Assembly: GCA_036479015.1 (NCBI GenBank)
Contig: JAZGFB010000042.1
Location: forward strand, 1 to 51,956
Reading direction: 5' to 3'
Origin: NVTR01 sp036479015
GTDB taxonomy: Bacteria > Pseudomonadota > Alphaproteobacteria > Rhodobacterales > Rhodobacteraceae
Length of the DNA: 51,956 bases
Shown here: positions 22,792-31,983 of the stretch, one piece after another
Layout: each line of letters starts with the position of its first letter
How positions within the stretch are numbered: the first letter of the stretch is position 1
Notes under the pieces: model-generated
Database searches by the model: none
Told to the model about the DNA's origin: nothing
The model's input: the letters and a program-made list of their open reading frames with translations, nothing else
Program-made: the position numbers and the translations under genes

Positions 22792-25581
22792 ATGAGTTTT
22801 GGTAAGGGTCACCACCTGCATCTGATTGATGGCTCGGCGTTTATTTTCCGGGCCTATCACGCGCTGCCGCCATTGACGCGGCGCTCGGACGGCTTGCCGA
22901 TCGGGGCTGTGTCTGGGTTTTGCAATATGCTGTTCAAGCAGGTGGAAGAGGCCAAAGGCGATAACGCGCCAACCCATGTGGCGGTAATTTTTGATCATAA
23001 GGGCAAGACGTTTCGCAACGATATTTACGACAAATACAAAGCCAACCGCCCCCCTGCGCCGGAAGATCTGGTGCCGCAGTTTCCGCTGACACGTGATGCA
23101 ACGCGGGCGTTTAACATCGCCTGCGTTGAAGTTGAGGGCTTTGAAGCCGATGATATCATCGCCACCCTTAGCTGTCGGGCGCGCGATGCAGGCGGGCGGG
23201 TGACGATCATATCTTCGGATAAGGACATGATGCAGCTGGTCGGTGGTGGCGTCGAAATGCTGGACGTCATGAAAAACCGGCGCATTGATCGTGACGGGGT
23301 ATGGGAAAAATTCGGCGTTGGCCCAGAGCGCGTTGTCGATGTGCAGGCGCTGGCAGGCGATAGTGTTGACAATGTGCCCGGTGCGCCGGGGATCGGCATC
23401 AAAACAGCGGCGCTGTTGATCAATGAATATGGCGATCTGGACACGCTGCTGGAACGCGCCGGTGAAATTAAACAACCCAAGCGGCGCGAAAGCCTGCAGA
23501 GCAATCAGGACCTCATCAGGGTGTCCCGGCAATTGGTGCAGCTGGATTGCGATATGGAGTTGGATTTCGGCTTTGATGCGCTTGAGATGAAGGAACCAGA
23601 GCCAGACGCCCTATTGGCGTTTCTGGCGCTCATGGAATTTCGCACTATGTCTAAGCGGGTGGCGGACAAGCTGGGGGTTCAGGCCCCGGTGATTGTGGAT
23701 ACGACCGGCGCTGCTCAAAGTGCGGCGGAAGCGGTGCCGTTTGATACGGAAAAATATGAATGGGTCAAGGATGCCGCTGCGTTGCAGGTCTGGATTGACC
23801 GGATCAATGGTGCCGGGTTTGTGGCGGTGGACACCGAAACCACAGGCTTGAACGAAATGGTTGTCGATCTGGTGGGGATATCGCTGTGCGTTAAACCCGG
23901 GGAGGCCTGCTATATTCCGCTGATCCACAAAACATCTGCGGCGGATGATTTGTTTGGTTCGGGTGATCTGGCCGAAGGGCAGATGGGGGTGGATGAGGCG
24001 CTGGATATGCTGCGGCCCGTTTTGCAAGACCCGGCGGTGCTGAAAATCGGGCAAAATATGAAATATGATGCCAAGATTTTTGCGCGTTACAACGTGGCTG
24101 TGGCCCCGATTGATGACACCATGCTGATGTCATACGCAATGCATGCGGGCCTGCATAATCACGGTATGGATACACTGAGCAAACGGTATCTGGAACATGA
24201 GCCCATTCCGATTAAGCCGCTGCTTGGCAGCGGTAAGTCGGCGATTACCTTTGATCGGGTGCCGGTCGAGGATGCGGTGAAATATGCTGCTGAAGATGCC
24301 GATATTACGCTGCGGCTGTGGCAGGAATTCAAGCCAAAGTTGCACCGGGCCCGTGTGACCAAGGTTTATGAGACATTAGAACGCCCGCTGGTGCCGGTAC
24401 TGGCGCGCATGGAAATGGACGGTATTCAGGTGGACCGCGATGTGCTGAGCCGTATGTCCAACACGTTTGCCCAAAAAATGGCCGGGCTAGAGGCCGAAAT
24501 ATATGAATTGGCCGGGGGCACATTCAATGTGGCGTCGCCCAAGCAGCTGGGGGAAATTCTGTTTGATAAAATGGAAATTCCCGGCGGTAAAAAGGGTAAA
24601 ACCGGGGCTTACGCCACGGGGGCGGACATTCTGGAAGATCTGGCCGGGGAATATGAACTGCCGGCGCGGGTGTTGGACTGGCGGCAGTTGGCCAAGCTGA
24701 AATCGACCTATACGGATGCGCTACAAACCCATATTAACCCGGACACGGGCCGGGTGCACACGTCCTATTCAATTGCCGGGGCCAATACGGGGCGGCTGGC
24801 GTCCACCGATCCAAATTTGCAAAATATTCCGGTGCGCACCGAAGATGGGCGGCGCATTCGTGAAGCGTTTATCGCCGGTGAGGGTAAAGTGCTGGTGAGC
24901 TTGGACTATTCACAGATTGAACTGCGGATACTCGCGCATATCGCCGGGATCGATGCGCTGAAGGATGCGTTTAAAGCCGGGCAGGACATTCATGCGATGA
25001 CGGCCAGCGAAATGTTTGATGTGCCGTTGGATCAGATGACGCCGGATATCAGACGGCAAGCCAAGGCGGTCAATTTTGGGGTGATATACGGGATTTCAGG
25101 CTTTGGGCTGGCGCGCAATCTACGCATTCCACGCAAAGAAGCGCAGGCATTTATCGATAAATATTTTGAGCGCTTCCCGGGCATACGCACCTATATGGAC
25201 GACACTGTGGCCTTTGCGAAAGAGCATGAATATGTGCAAACCCTGTTTGGCCGTAAAATTCACACACCGCAAATGAACGCCAAAGGGCCACATGCGGGTT
25301 TTGCCAAACGCGCGGCGATCAATGCACCCATTCAGGGCACGGCTGCCGATGTGATCCGGCGGGCCATGGTGCGAATGCACCCGGCGATTGAAGACCTGCC
25401 CGCAAAAATGCTGTTGCAGGTGCATGATGAATTGATTTTTGAGGTCGAAGAAAGCGCGGTTGACGCGACCATCGAGCGGGTGCGCGATGTTATGGAAAAT
25501 GCGGCGATGCCTGCCGTAGCGCTGGATGTGAAGTTGACGGTGGATGCAGGGCAGGGTGCGAATTGGGCCCAGGCGCATTAA
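22792..25581 (+). CDS. polA: DNA polymerase I
   Basis: A 929-residue polymerase for Okazaki fragment processing and repair. The 5'-3' exonuclease covers about residues 1-300 (HLIDGSAFIFRAYHALPPL, VEGFEADDIIATL). The 3'-5' proofreading domain has an intact Asp347/Glu349 in VDTETTGLNEM, with a later YAAEDADIT. The polymerase domain holds motif A LDYSQIELRILAH (Asp705), motif B RRQAKAVNFGVIYGISGFGL and motif C QVHDELIFE (Asp879/Glu880). All three activities therefore look intact. GGGGGACG precedes the start. Confidence 0.98.
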   Translation: MSFGKGHHLHLIDGSAFIFRAYHALPPLTRRSDGLPIGAVSGFCNMLFKQVEEAKGDNAPTHVAVIFDHKGKTFRNDIYDKYKANRPPAPEDLVPQFPLTRDATRAFNIACVEVEGFEADDIIATLSCRARDAGGRVTIISSDKDMMQLVGGGVEMLDVMKNRRIDRDGVWEKFGVGPERVVDVQALAGDSVDNVPGAPGIGIKTAALLINEYGDLDTLLERAGEIKQPKRRESLQSNQDLIRVSRQLVQLDCDMELDFGFDALEMKEPEPDALLAFLALMEFRTMSKRVADKLGVQAPVIVDTTGAAQSAAEAVPFDTEKYEWVKDAAALQVWIDRINGAGFVAVDTETTGLNEMVVDLVGISLCVKPGEACYIPLIHKTSAADDLFGSGDLAEGQMGVDEALDMLRPVLQDPAVLKIGQNMKYDAKIFARYNVAVAPIDDTMLMSYAMHAGLHNHGMDTLSKRYLEHEPIPIKPLLGSGKSAITFDRVPVEDAVKYAAEDADITLRLWQEFKPKLHRARVTKVYETLERPLVPVLARMEMDGIQVDRDVLSRMSNTFAQKMAGLEAEIYELAGGTFNVASPKQLGEILFDKMEIPGGKKGKTGAYATGADILEDLAGEYELPARVLDWRQLAKLKSTYTDALQTHINPDTGRVHTSYSIAGANTGRLASTDPNLQNIPVRTEDGRRIREAFIAGEGKVLVSLDYSQIELRILAHIAGIDALKDAFKAGQDIHAMTASEMFDVPLDQMTPDIRRQAKAVNFGVIYGISGFGLARNLRIPRKEAQAFIDKYFERFPGIRTYMDDTVAFAKEHEYVQTLFGRKIHTPQMNAKGPHAGFAKRAAINAPIQGTAADVIRRAMVRMHPAIEDLPAKMLLQVHDELIFEVEESAVDATIERVRDVMENAAMPAVALDVKLTVDAGQGANWAQAH

Positions 25582-25962
25582 CTGTTTTAGTCATTCCATG
25601 GTTATTGCCGAACATAAACGGGGTAAATTGGGGTTTCGGCACCGTTTAAGCCAATTTTAGTCAAAATTCAAATTTCCAGGCGAATACTGCTTTTTTGATT
25701 AATTTTTCGCGAGTCCGGTGAAAAACCGTTTCCCGTTCAGTATTTAGGCATTGAGTTGGAGCAATCAAACCAAGTTGTTTGACTGTAAGCTGTGCTAATC
25801 TAGCAACGCAACCAGAGCGGGAGCGTTTCGAATTTGGAACCAGTATGTTTCCGTTTTCCCATGAGCAAATCACTTTCAAGTCTAAGCGGCAACGCTTTTG
25901 GCAGGCAAATATTTGCTGTGACCAAATCGTAATATTTCATGATCTGGGGTGAGATTTAAGAG
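25582..25962. other. 381-bp AT-rich gap after polA
   Basis: No convincing gene on either strand; a short minus-strand frame (about 72 codons) shows no family features and no ribosome binding site. The stretch is more AT-rich than its surroundings, with TTTTTTGATTAATTTTT near 25689-25705. It most likely holds the polA 3' end and the upstream region of the next lipoprotein gene. Confidence 0.4.
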
Positions 25963-25968
25963 TATAAT
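25963..25968 (+). promoter_or_regulatory. Candidate -10 box upstream of an OmpA-like lipoprotein gene
   Basis: A perfect TATAAT at 25963-25968 lies 16 bp before the ATG at 25985. No good -35 is found at 16-18 bp spacing, and the predicted leader would be only about 10 nt, so this is a weak call. Confidence 0.3.
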
Positions 25969-25984
25969 TAGTGGAGATATAGTA

Positions 25985-26653
25985 ATGTCTAAAACAATAA
26001 TCAGACCAATAATATTTTTGATAGCGTTGATAGGAATTGCGGGGTGCAGCACAGCACCTGATGTGAGCCGAAGCAACGCCCCCCAATTTCAAGTAAGCGA
26101 GCGGTCCCTGTCCAGTTTTGATCTGGAATTTCGGCAGGACGTTACAGAGACCGTGAATTTTGACTTTGATCAGGTGGTTCTAAGTTCGGATGCCAAGACC
26201 TATTTGAATGAACAGGCTGAGTGGATGATTGAACATTATTTTATTAAATTCAGCGTATATGGCCACACCGATAAAGTTGGGAATATGAGCTATAATATGG
26301 ACCTGGGAATGCGCCGGGCGGAAACTGTCATTGCCTATCTGGTGAGTCGCGGGGTGAACGGTGCCCGGCTGAGTGCTATGACTTCCCTTGGTGAGGAAAT
26401 GCCAGTTGTTGAAACTGACCTAAGAAACCTGGAAAACCGACGGGTAACAACATTTGTTAACGGGGTGCTTGATCCAGCCCAATTGGTTGAAGGAACTTCG
26501 CCACCTGCCATACCAGTGGTTGAAGGTGTTCCACCTACCGGAAAACCGCCCATAGAAAGTAAAGAAAAGATGGATGCCGGGCGTGGCAATGGTGATGATG
26601 GCGGTGATCCGGGTGAATCTGAAGGTAGGAATAATGGCGGTGACGAAGTGTAG
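25985..26653 (+). CDS. OmpA-like lipoprotein with disordered acidic tail
   Basis: A 222-residue lipoprotein. The signal sequence IIFLIALIGIAGC ends in a lipobox at about Cys21. The OmpA-type peptidoglycan-binding domain spans about residues 50-160 (NFDFDQVVLSSDAKTYL, YGHTDKVGNMSYNMDLGMRR, LENRRVTTFV). The last 60 residues are Pro-, Gly-, Asp- and Glu-rich with no predicted structure, an unusual addition. GGAG lies 11 nt before the ATG. The frame is open 12 codons upstream, but the lipoprotein signal fixes 25985. A second, unrelated-looking OmpA lipoprotein is at 16099. Confidence 0.85.
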   Translation: MSKTIIRPIIFLIALIGIAGCSTAPDVSRSNAPQFQVSERSLSSFDLEFRQDVTETVNFDFDQVVLSSDAKTYLNEQAEWMIEHYFIKFSVYGHTDKVGNMSYNMDLGMRRAETVIAYLVSRGVNGARLSAMTSLGEEMPVVETDLRNLENRRVTTFVNGVLDPAQLVEGTSPPAIPVVEGVPPTGKPPIESKEKMDAGRGNGDDGGDPGESEGRNNGGDEV

Positions 26654-26685
26654 GCCACACGACTATGACTGAAACTTTCTGCCCG

Positions 26686-27285
26686 TTAACTTAGCTCAGC
26701 GGACAGAATAATAGGAAAAAACTGATTGTTCGACCATAGGCCAAACCAGTTTTTTCCATCATGGTTCCGGTTTCCCCCAATATCCACCAGCCGATAAAAG
26801 TTTTTGCGATCGATCAGCGCCCATAGGTTGGTGCGGATCAGAATATAAGGGGACGGTTCACCGGTTTCGGGGTTACGTTCCACGCGGAGCGGATTGTCGG
26901 GGCCAGCGGTGGCGGTATCGCCGACATTGGTGGTGAATGTCAGGGTTTGATCGAGGCCGGGGTTTGTAATGTCAAAATCGACGGCGACAAACGGGGCGTC
27001 ATCGACGGTGATGCCAACTTTTTCCGCCGGGGTGACCAGGAAATAGTCATCGCCATCGCGGCGAATAACGCTGGAAAACAGCTTTACCAGTTCTGGGCGC
27101 CCAATGGGGGTGCCCAGATAGAACCAGGTACCATCACGCGCGATACGCATATCAAGATCGCCGCAAAACTGTGGATTCCACAGATGTACCGGTGCGGGTC
27201 CACTTTGGTTGGCTTTTTTGGCGGCCGCGGCGATGCCTTGTGCGCTTGGGGTAACGATATTTTGTCTGTTCATGTGCTTTGCCAT
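26686..27285 (-). CDS. DUF1285 family protein
   Basis: A 199-residue cytosolic protein of the DUF1285 family. Recognisable parts are HLWNPQFCGDLDMRIARDGT, WFYLGTPIGRPELVKLFSSV, VTPAEKVGITVDDAPFVAVD and the C-terminal NFYRLVDIGGNRNHDGKNWF. Function unknown. Starts at 27300, 27285 and 27273 are all possible; I take MAKHMNRQ without a clear ribosome binding site. It is divergent from the MoxR gene across about 60 bp, a pairing that I recall from other alphaproteobacteria. Confidence 0.82.
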   Translation of the reverse strand: MAKHMNRQNIVTPSAQGIAAAAKKANQSGPAPVHLWNPQFCGDLDMRIARDGTWFYLGTPIGRPELVKLFSSVIRRDGDDYFLVTPAEKVGITVDDAPFVAVDFDITNPGLDQTLTFTTNVGDTATAGPDNPLRVERNPETGEPSPYILIRTNLWALIDRKNFYRLVDIGGNRNHDGKNWFGLWSNNQFFPIILSAELS

Positions 27286-27344
27286 TTGTAAGGAGAGCAA
27301 TAATTCCTAATACTACCCCTGTCAAAGACTGTAGGAGAATGACA

Positions 27345-28352
27345 ATGGCCGAGGCGTCGAACCTGGTGGCGGATATTGAAGCGCTGAGCGGAAAGTTGGC
27401 GCTTGCAAAGGCAAGTATAGCCAAACGTTTTATCGGTCAGGAACAGGTCATTGATCTGGTGTTGTCGACGCTTTTGTGTGGCGGGCACGGATTATTGATT
27501 GGGTTGCCCGGCTTGGGTAAGACCCGACTGGTGGACACGCTGTCAACGGTTATGGGGCTGGGCGGGGCGCGCATTCAGTTCACTCCGGATTTGATGCCTG
27601 CGGATATTTTAGGTTCCGAGGTGCTGGAAACCGCTGCGGATGGGGCCCGGTCATTTCGGTTTATCAAGGGGCCGATATTTTGCCAGCTGCTGATGGCGGA
27701 TGAGATTAACCGAGCCTCGCCCAGAACCCAGTCGGCGTTGCTGCAAGCGATGCAGGAAAAGGTTGTCACAGTGGCCGGACAAGAGCACAGGGTTGGTATG
27801 CCATTCCATGTATTGGCAACGCAAAACCCTATAGAGCAGGAAGGCACCTACCCATTGCCCGAGGCCCAGTTGGATCGATTTTTATTGCAGATTGATGTGG
27901 ACTATCCAAACCGGGATGCCGAGCGCGATATTTTGGTCGCGACAACCGGGGCGACAGAGGAGCAGGCCCATGCTGTTTTTGAGGTGTCAGAGTTGATCCG
28001 CGCGCAGGAGCTGTTGCGCCGGATGCCTGTGGGCGAGGCTGTATTAGAGCAAATTCTAAGCCTGGTACGGGCGTTCAGGCCGGATGATCCCAGCGCGTCG
28101 ATGGCGGTGAAAGACAGTGTTAGTTGGGGGCCCGGCCCGCGGGCTGCACAGGCGCTGATGCTCACAGTGCGGGCGCGCGCCTTGCTGGACGGTCGGCTTG
28201 CGCCTTCACCAGATGATGTGGCGGCCATGGCGCGCCCGGTTCTAAGCCACCGAATGGCGCTGAATTTTGCCGCCCGAGCGCGTGGTGAAACATTGGCTGA
28301 CCTGATCGACATGACGGTGGCGGATGTCGCCCGGGTAACTGCTGCGGCATGA
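27345..28352 (+). CDS. MoxR-family AAA+ ATPase
   Basis: A 335-residue MoxR ATPase, a chaperone-like AAA+ protein acting with VWA-type partners. Walker A is GLPGLGKT (residues 53-60), Walker B LLMADEINRA (Asp119/Glu120), sensor 1 ATQNPIEQEGTYPLPEAQLD with the arginine-finger region following at LDRFLLQ. A C-terminal helical lid ends the protein. TAGGAG lies too close to the ATG at 27339 but 7 nt before the ATG at 27345, so the latter is chosen. It is the first gene of a four-gene cluster, overlapping DUF58 by ATGA. Confidence 0.93.
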   Translation: MAEASNLVADIEALSGKLALAKASIAKRFIGQEQVIDLVLSTLLCGGHGLLIGLPGLGKTRLVDTLSTVMGLGGARIQFTPDLMPADILGSEVLETAADGARSFRFIKGPIFCQLLMADEINRASPRTQSALLQAMQEKVVTVAGQEHRVGMPFHVLATQNPIEQEGTYPLPEAQLDRFLLQIDVDYPNRDAERDILVATTGATEEQAHAVFEVSELIRAQELLRRMPVGEAVLEQILSLVRAFRPDDPSASMAVKDSVSWGPGPRAAQALMLTVRARALLDGRLAPSPDDVAAMARPVLSHRMALNFAARARGETLADLIDMTVADVARVTAAA

Positions 28353-29224
28353 TCCGGTCAACTGCCCTTCGCGCCCGTGCTGAAAATCTGGCACAGAATC
28401 TGCCCGCGCTACTGGCGGATGCCGAACATTTGGCAGCAACTGTCATGTTGGGGGACCATGGGCGGCGTAGGGCCGGGTTGGGGGATGAGTTTTGGCAGTA
28501 CCGTTCTGCGACCACTGGTGATGCGGCGCGGTTGATTGACTGGCGCAGATCAGCCCGATCGGACGCCAATTTTGTACAACAAAAGGAATGGCAGGCAGCC
28601 CAAAGTGTGATGCTTTGGGTGGATAGCAGTCAGTCTATGGATTTCGCCTCTGACAAGGGCCTGCCAAGCAAAGCGGATCGCGCACGTCTGTTGGCGATGG
28701 CAACGGCGATATTGTTGATCCGTGGTGGTGAGAGAGTATCACTGGCAACATTGGGACAGCCGCCCCGGCAAGGTGAATTACAACTGGCACAGATTGCGAA
28801 CGGGTTGGTGGCAAAGGGGGATGGCGCTGATTATGGCAGTCCCTCTTTGGGTGCTTTGCAGGCCAATTCGCGGGCGATTTTTGTGTCTGATTTCCTAGGG
28901 GATATGGCTGCGGTGTCGCACGAGCTTAGCAGCGCTGCTGATCGTGGGATCAAGGGCGCTATGGTTCAGATATTGGACCCGCTGGAAGAAACATTTAACT
29001 TTGCAGGGCGCACAATATTTGAAAGCATGGGCCGCTCTGTTAGGCATGAAACCCTAAAAGCGTCAGAGTTACGAGTGCGCTATCAAGAGCGGTTGGCGGC
29101 CCGCAAAGGTGAACTGGCGGAATTGGCAAAGAGCACCGGTTGGCACTATAGCTGCTATCACACATCAGACCCCGCACAGGCGGCATTGTTGTGGATTTAC
29201 GGCTCAGTAGAGAAAGCGCACTGA
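28349..29224 (+). CDS. DUF58 domain protein
   Basis: A 291-residue protein with a DUF58 domain, the usual partner of MoxR. The characteristic segment DEFWQYRSATTGDAARLIDW-type block (about residues 46-65) is followed by a von Willebrand-like core with MLWVDSSQSMDFAS (a DxSxS metal site) and IFVSDFLGDM. No membrane segment is seen. MoxR-DUF58 pairs are thought to activate or assemble other complexes. It overlaps MoxR by 4 bp and the next gene by 1 bp (TGATG), so the whole cluster is translationally coupled. Confidence 0.9.
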   Translation: MIRSTALRARAENLAQNLPALLADAEHLAATVMLGDHGRRRAGLGDEFWQYRSATTGDAARLIDWRRSARSDANFVQQKEWQAAQSVMLWVDSSQSMDFASDKGLPSKADRARLLAMATAILLIRGGERVSLATLGQPPRQGELQLAQIANGLVAKGDGADYGSPSLGALQANSRAIFVSDFLGDMAAVSHELSSAADRGIKGAMVQILDPLEETFNFAGRTIFESMGRSVRHETLKASELRVRYQERLAARKGELAELAKSTGWHYSCYHTSDPAQAALLWIYGSVEKAH

Positions 29225-31983
29225 TGTTCAGTTTGTTCGGCATAGGATTTGGCGCGCCGCTGCTTTTGATCGGGTTGATCGTTCTGCCTGTTCTGTGGGT
29301 GTTGCTACGTGCTGTGCCGCCCGCGCCGGTGCGGCGGCAATTTCCGGGCGTGGTGTTGCTGTTGGGCCTGCAAGATGATGACAGTCAAAGCGACAAAACA
29401 CCGTGGTGGTTGCTGGTGTTGCGAACGCTGGCAATGGCGGCGGCGATCATTGGGTTTGCCGGGCCAGTATTGAACCCAACCACCGATGGGGCCGGGGAGG
29501 GGCCGGTGCTGATCGTGTTGGATGCCACTTGGGGTGACGCACGGGACTGGCAAGCACGGGTTGTGCGGATTGAAGCGCTGTTGAATGATGCCGAACGGGC
29601 TGCGCGGCTTGTGGCGATTGTAAGTTTGAGCGATCTTGCCCCGGGGGTGATCCCGTTTCAGGCAGCGGGGAACTGGCGCACGCGCCTGCCGGGAATTGCC
29701 CCCAACCCCTGGGAGCCTGACCAAGAGCTGGTTAAAGCTTGGGCAGAAAGCCTGACAGGTGAATTTGAAACGTATTGGTTGTCAGATGGGTTGCAGCGTG
29801 ATGGGCAAAGGGATTTGCTGGAAAAATTGTCTGCCCATGGCGCGGTAAGGATCATTGAAAGCGATGCTCCTATATATGGGTTACGGCCTGCGGTGTTTGA
29901 AGACAGTGCAGTGAAATTGGTTGTGCAACGGGCGGCTGCGGTGGCTGCAGATACGGTGCAGGTTTTGGCCTATGGCCCTGACCCGGCGGGTATTGAACGT
30001 GTGTTGGCACAGGGGGCTGTCACATTTGACGCTGGTGCAATTTCTGGCGAGGTTCAGTTGTCTTTGCCACCTGAGCTGCGCAACAGGATCACCCGGTTTG
30101 CAGTTGATGATATCAGGTCGGCAGGGGCGGTAAGTCTGGCGGATGATGGATTGCAACGGCGCGAAGTTGCGTTGGTGGGCGGGCGATCCGAGCGTGAGGG
30201 TTTGCAACTATTGGCCCCCACCCATTTTCTGCAACAGGCGCTGGAACCGACGGCAGATCTGATTGATGGTACTATCGGTGATATTTTGCTGGCCAATCCG
30301 GACGCGATAATTCTGGCGGATGTGGCGACGCTGGCCCCTGCTGAAAGCAATGGGATCGTTGAATGGGTGGAAAAAGGCGGGTTGTTGCTGCGGTTTGCCG
30401 GGCCGCGACTGGCGGCCAGCGATGTGAGCCGTGTCGAGGAAGATATTTTGATGCCTGTGCGTTTGCGCGCTGGCGGGCGCGTTGTTGGCGGTGCGCTAAG
30501 CTGGGGTGAGCCGCGCGCGTTGCGCGCATTTCAAGAAGGATCGCCATTTTTTGGCCTGGCGATCCCTGACGACGTTCGCATCAATGCACAGGTGATGGCG
30601 GAACCCGACCCGCAATTGTCAGAGCGGGTGATTGCAGCGTTGACTGATGGCACGCCGCTGGTGACGCGAAAAAAGCTGGGACAAGGACAGGTTGTACTGT
30701 TCCATGTGACGGCAAATGCTGAATGGTCCAGCCTGCCTTTGTCTGGCCTGTTTGTGCAGATGTTAGAGCGGTTGGCCGTTTCTACGGTTTCTGCCCGTCC
30801 CGATGCCGCTGATCTGGCCGGGACAACATGGCAGGCAGCGCAGGTGCTGGATGCGTTTGGTGCGCTTAAGGATGCAGAGAACCTGGCAGGTGTCAGCGGT
30901 GATCGGCTTGCTGGGGGTGTCACGGGGCCGGGGTTGTTGCCGGGCCTTTATGCCGGGAGTGAGCGTCGGGTTGCAGTAAATGTCATTGGGTCGGATACGG
31001 TGTTGAAGGCCACGCGCTGGCCGGTTGGAACATCAGTGGAAGGGCTAAGCATACTGGTGGAAACGGCGCTGAAGGCCTGGTTGCTGGTAGCGGCGTTGCT
31101 GCTGTTGGGGATCGATGTCATTGCATCGCTTTGGATTGGCGGCAGGCTAAGGGGGGCACCGGTTGGTGCGGCCACATTGGGGCTGCTGTTGGTGTTTTCC
31201 CAGCCGGTTCCGGGTGATGCACAGGCTGACCAGTTCGCGCTGGATGCTACGGCGGATGTGGTGTTGGCCCATGTTATTACGGGTGACGCGCGGCTGGATC
31301 TGGTGGCCCATGCCGGGTTGCGCGGGTTGTCAGACGTTCTGTTCGCGCGGACGTCGATTGAACCGGCGAACCCCATTGCGATTGATCTTGAAACTGATGA
31401 ACTGTCATTTTTCCCGTTTATTTACTGGCCGGTGACGCCGGGCCAGCCGGAACCATCGGCTAAGGCCTATGCCAAGCTTACCCGGTATTTGCGCACAGGC
31501 GGTATGATCCTGTTTGACACCCAGGACGCAGACATAGCCGGTTTTGGTAGTGCGGCACCCAATGGGCGCAAGCTGCAGCAATTGGCCCGTCAGCTGGACA
31601 TTCCGGCGCTTGAGCCGATCCCATCGGATCATGTTCTGACGCGCGCATTTTATTTGTTGCAGGTTTTCCCCGGACGGCACAGGTCAGCCGATGTATGGGT
31701 GGAGGCCGCGCCACCGGGTGCCGAACTGGCCGAGGGCATGCCGTTTAGAAACCTAAACGATAATGTGACCCCGGTGATCATTGGTGGCAATGATTGGGCT
31801 GCTGCATGGGCGGTGGATGAAGCTGGTAGTTTGATGTTCCCTGTCGGGCGGGGCAGCACTGGCGAGCGCCAGCGTGAATTGGCGTATCGCTTTGGCATAA
31901 ACCTGATCATGTACGCGCTGACCGGCAACTATAAATCGGACCAGGTGCATGTTCCGGCATTGCTGGATCGGTTGGGGCAGTAG
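29224..31983 (+). CDS. BatA-like membrane protein with C-terminal DUF4159
   Basis: A 919-residue membrane protein. The N-terminus is BatA-like with helices at about residues 9-28 (LLLIGLIVLPVLWVLLRAV) and about 60-77 (LLVLRTLAMAAAIIGFAGPV). A long middle region resembles a degenerate VWA/GATase-like fold. A helix at about 618-640 (LLVAALLLLGIDVIASLW) precedes a DUF4159 domain from about 670 to the end (GGMILFDTQDAD, GINLIMYALTGNYKSDQVHV). The topology puts large domains on one side of the membrane. The start at 29224 overlaps the DUF58 stop. Function unknown; part of the MoxR cluster. Confidence 0.85.
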   Translation: MFSLFGIGFGAPLLLIGLIVLPVLWVLLRAVPPAPVRRQFPGVVLLLGLQDDDSQSDKTPWWLLVLRTLAMAAAIIGFAGPVLNPTTDGAGEGPVLIVLDATWGDARDWQARVVRIEALLNDAERAARLVAIVSLSDLAPGVIPFQAAGNWRTRLPGIAPNPWEPDQELVKAWAESLTGEFETYWLSDGLQRDGQRDLLEKLSAHGAVRIIESDAPIYGLRPAVFEDSAVKLVVQRAAAVAADTVQVLAYGPDPAGIERVLAQGAVTFDAGAISGEVQLSLPPELRNRITRFAVDDIRSAGAVSLADDGLQRREVALVGGRSEREGLQLLAPTHFLQQALEPTADLIDGTIGDILLANPDAIILADVATLAPAESNGIVEWVEKGGLLLRFAGPRLAASDVSRVEEDILMPVRLRAGGRVVGGALSWGEPRALRAFQEGSPFFGLAIPDDVRINAQVMAEPDPQLSERVIAALTDGTPLVTRKKLGQGQVVLFHVTANAEWSSLPLSGLFVQMLERLAVSTVSARPDAADLAGTTWQAAQVLDAFGALKDAENLAGVSGDRLAGGVTGPGLLPGLYAGSERRVAVNVIGSDTVLKATRWPVGTSVEGLSILVETALKAWLLVAALLLLGIDVIASLWIGGRLRGAPVGAATLGLLLVFSQPVPGDAQADQFALDATADVVLAHVITGDARLDLVAHAGLRGLSDVLFARTSIEPANPIAIDLETDELSFFPFIYWPVTPGQPEPSAKAYAKLTRYLRTGGMILFDTQDADIAGFGSAAPNGRKLQQLARQLDIPALEPIPSDHVLTRAFYLLQVFPGRHRSADVWVEAAPPGAELAEGMPFRNLNDNVTPVIIGGNDWAAAWAVDEAGSLMFPVGRGSTGERQRELAYRFGINLIMYALTGNYKSDQVHVPALLDRLGQ

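Noticed and set aside
22246..23532. 428-codon minus-strand frame across the HIT gene, zinc-finger gene and polA
   Set aside because: It is fully antisense to three well-supported genes and its translation has no recognisable motif; GC-rich third positions commonly leave such long antisense frames.
29191..29223. Earlier in-frame start for the DUF4159 protein
   Set aside because: It would overlap the DUF58 gene by 33 bp without a ribosome binding site, whereas the ATG at 29224 gives a TGATG junction and begins the hydrophobic N-terminus.
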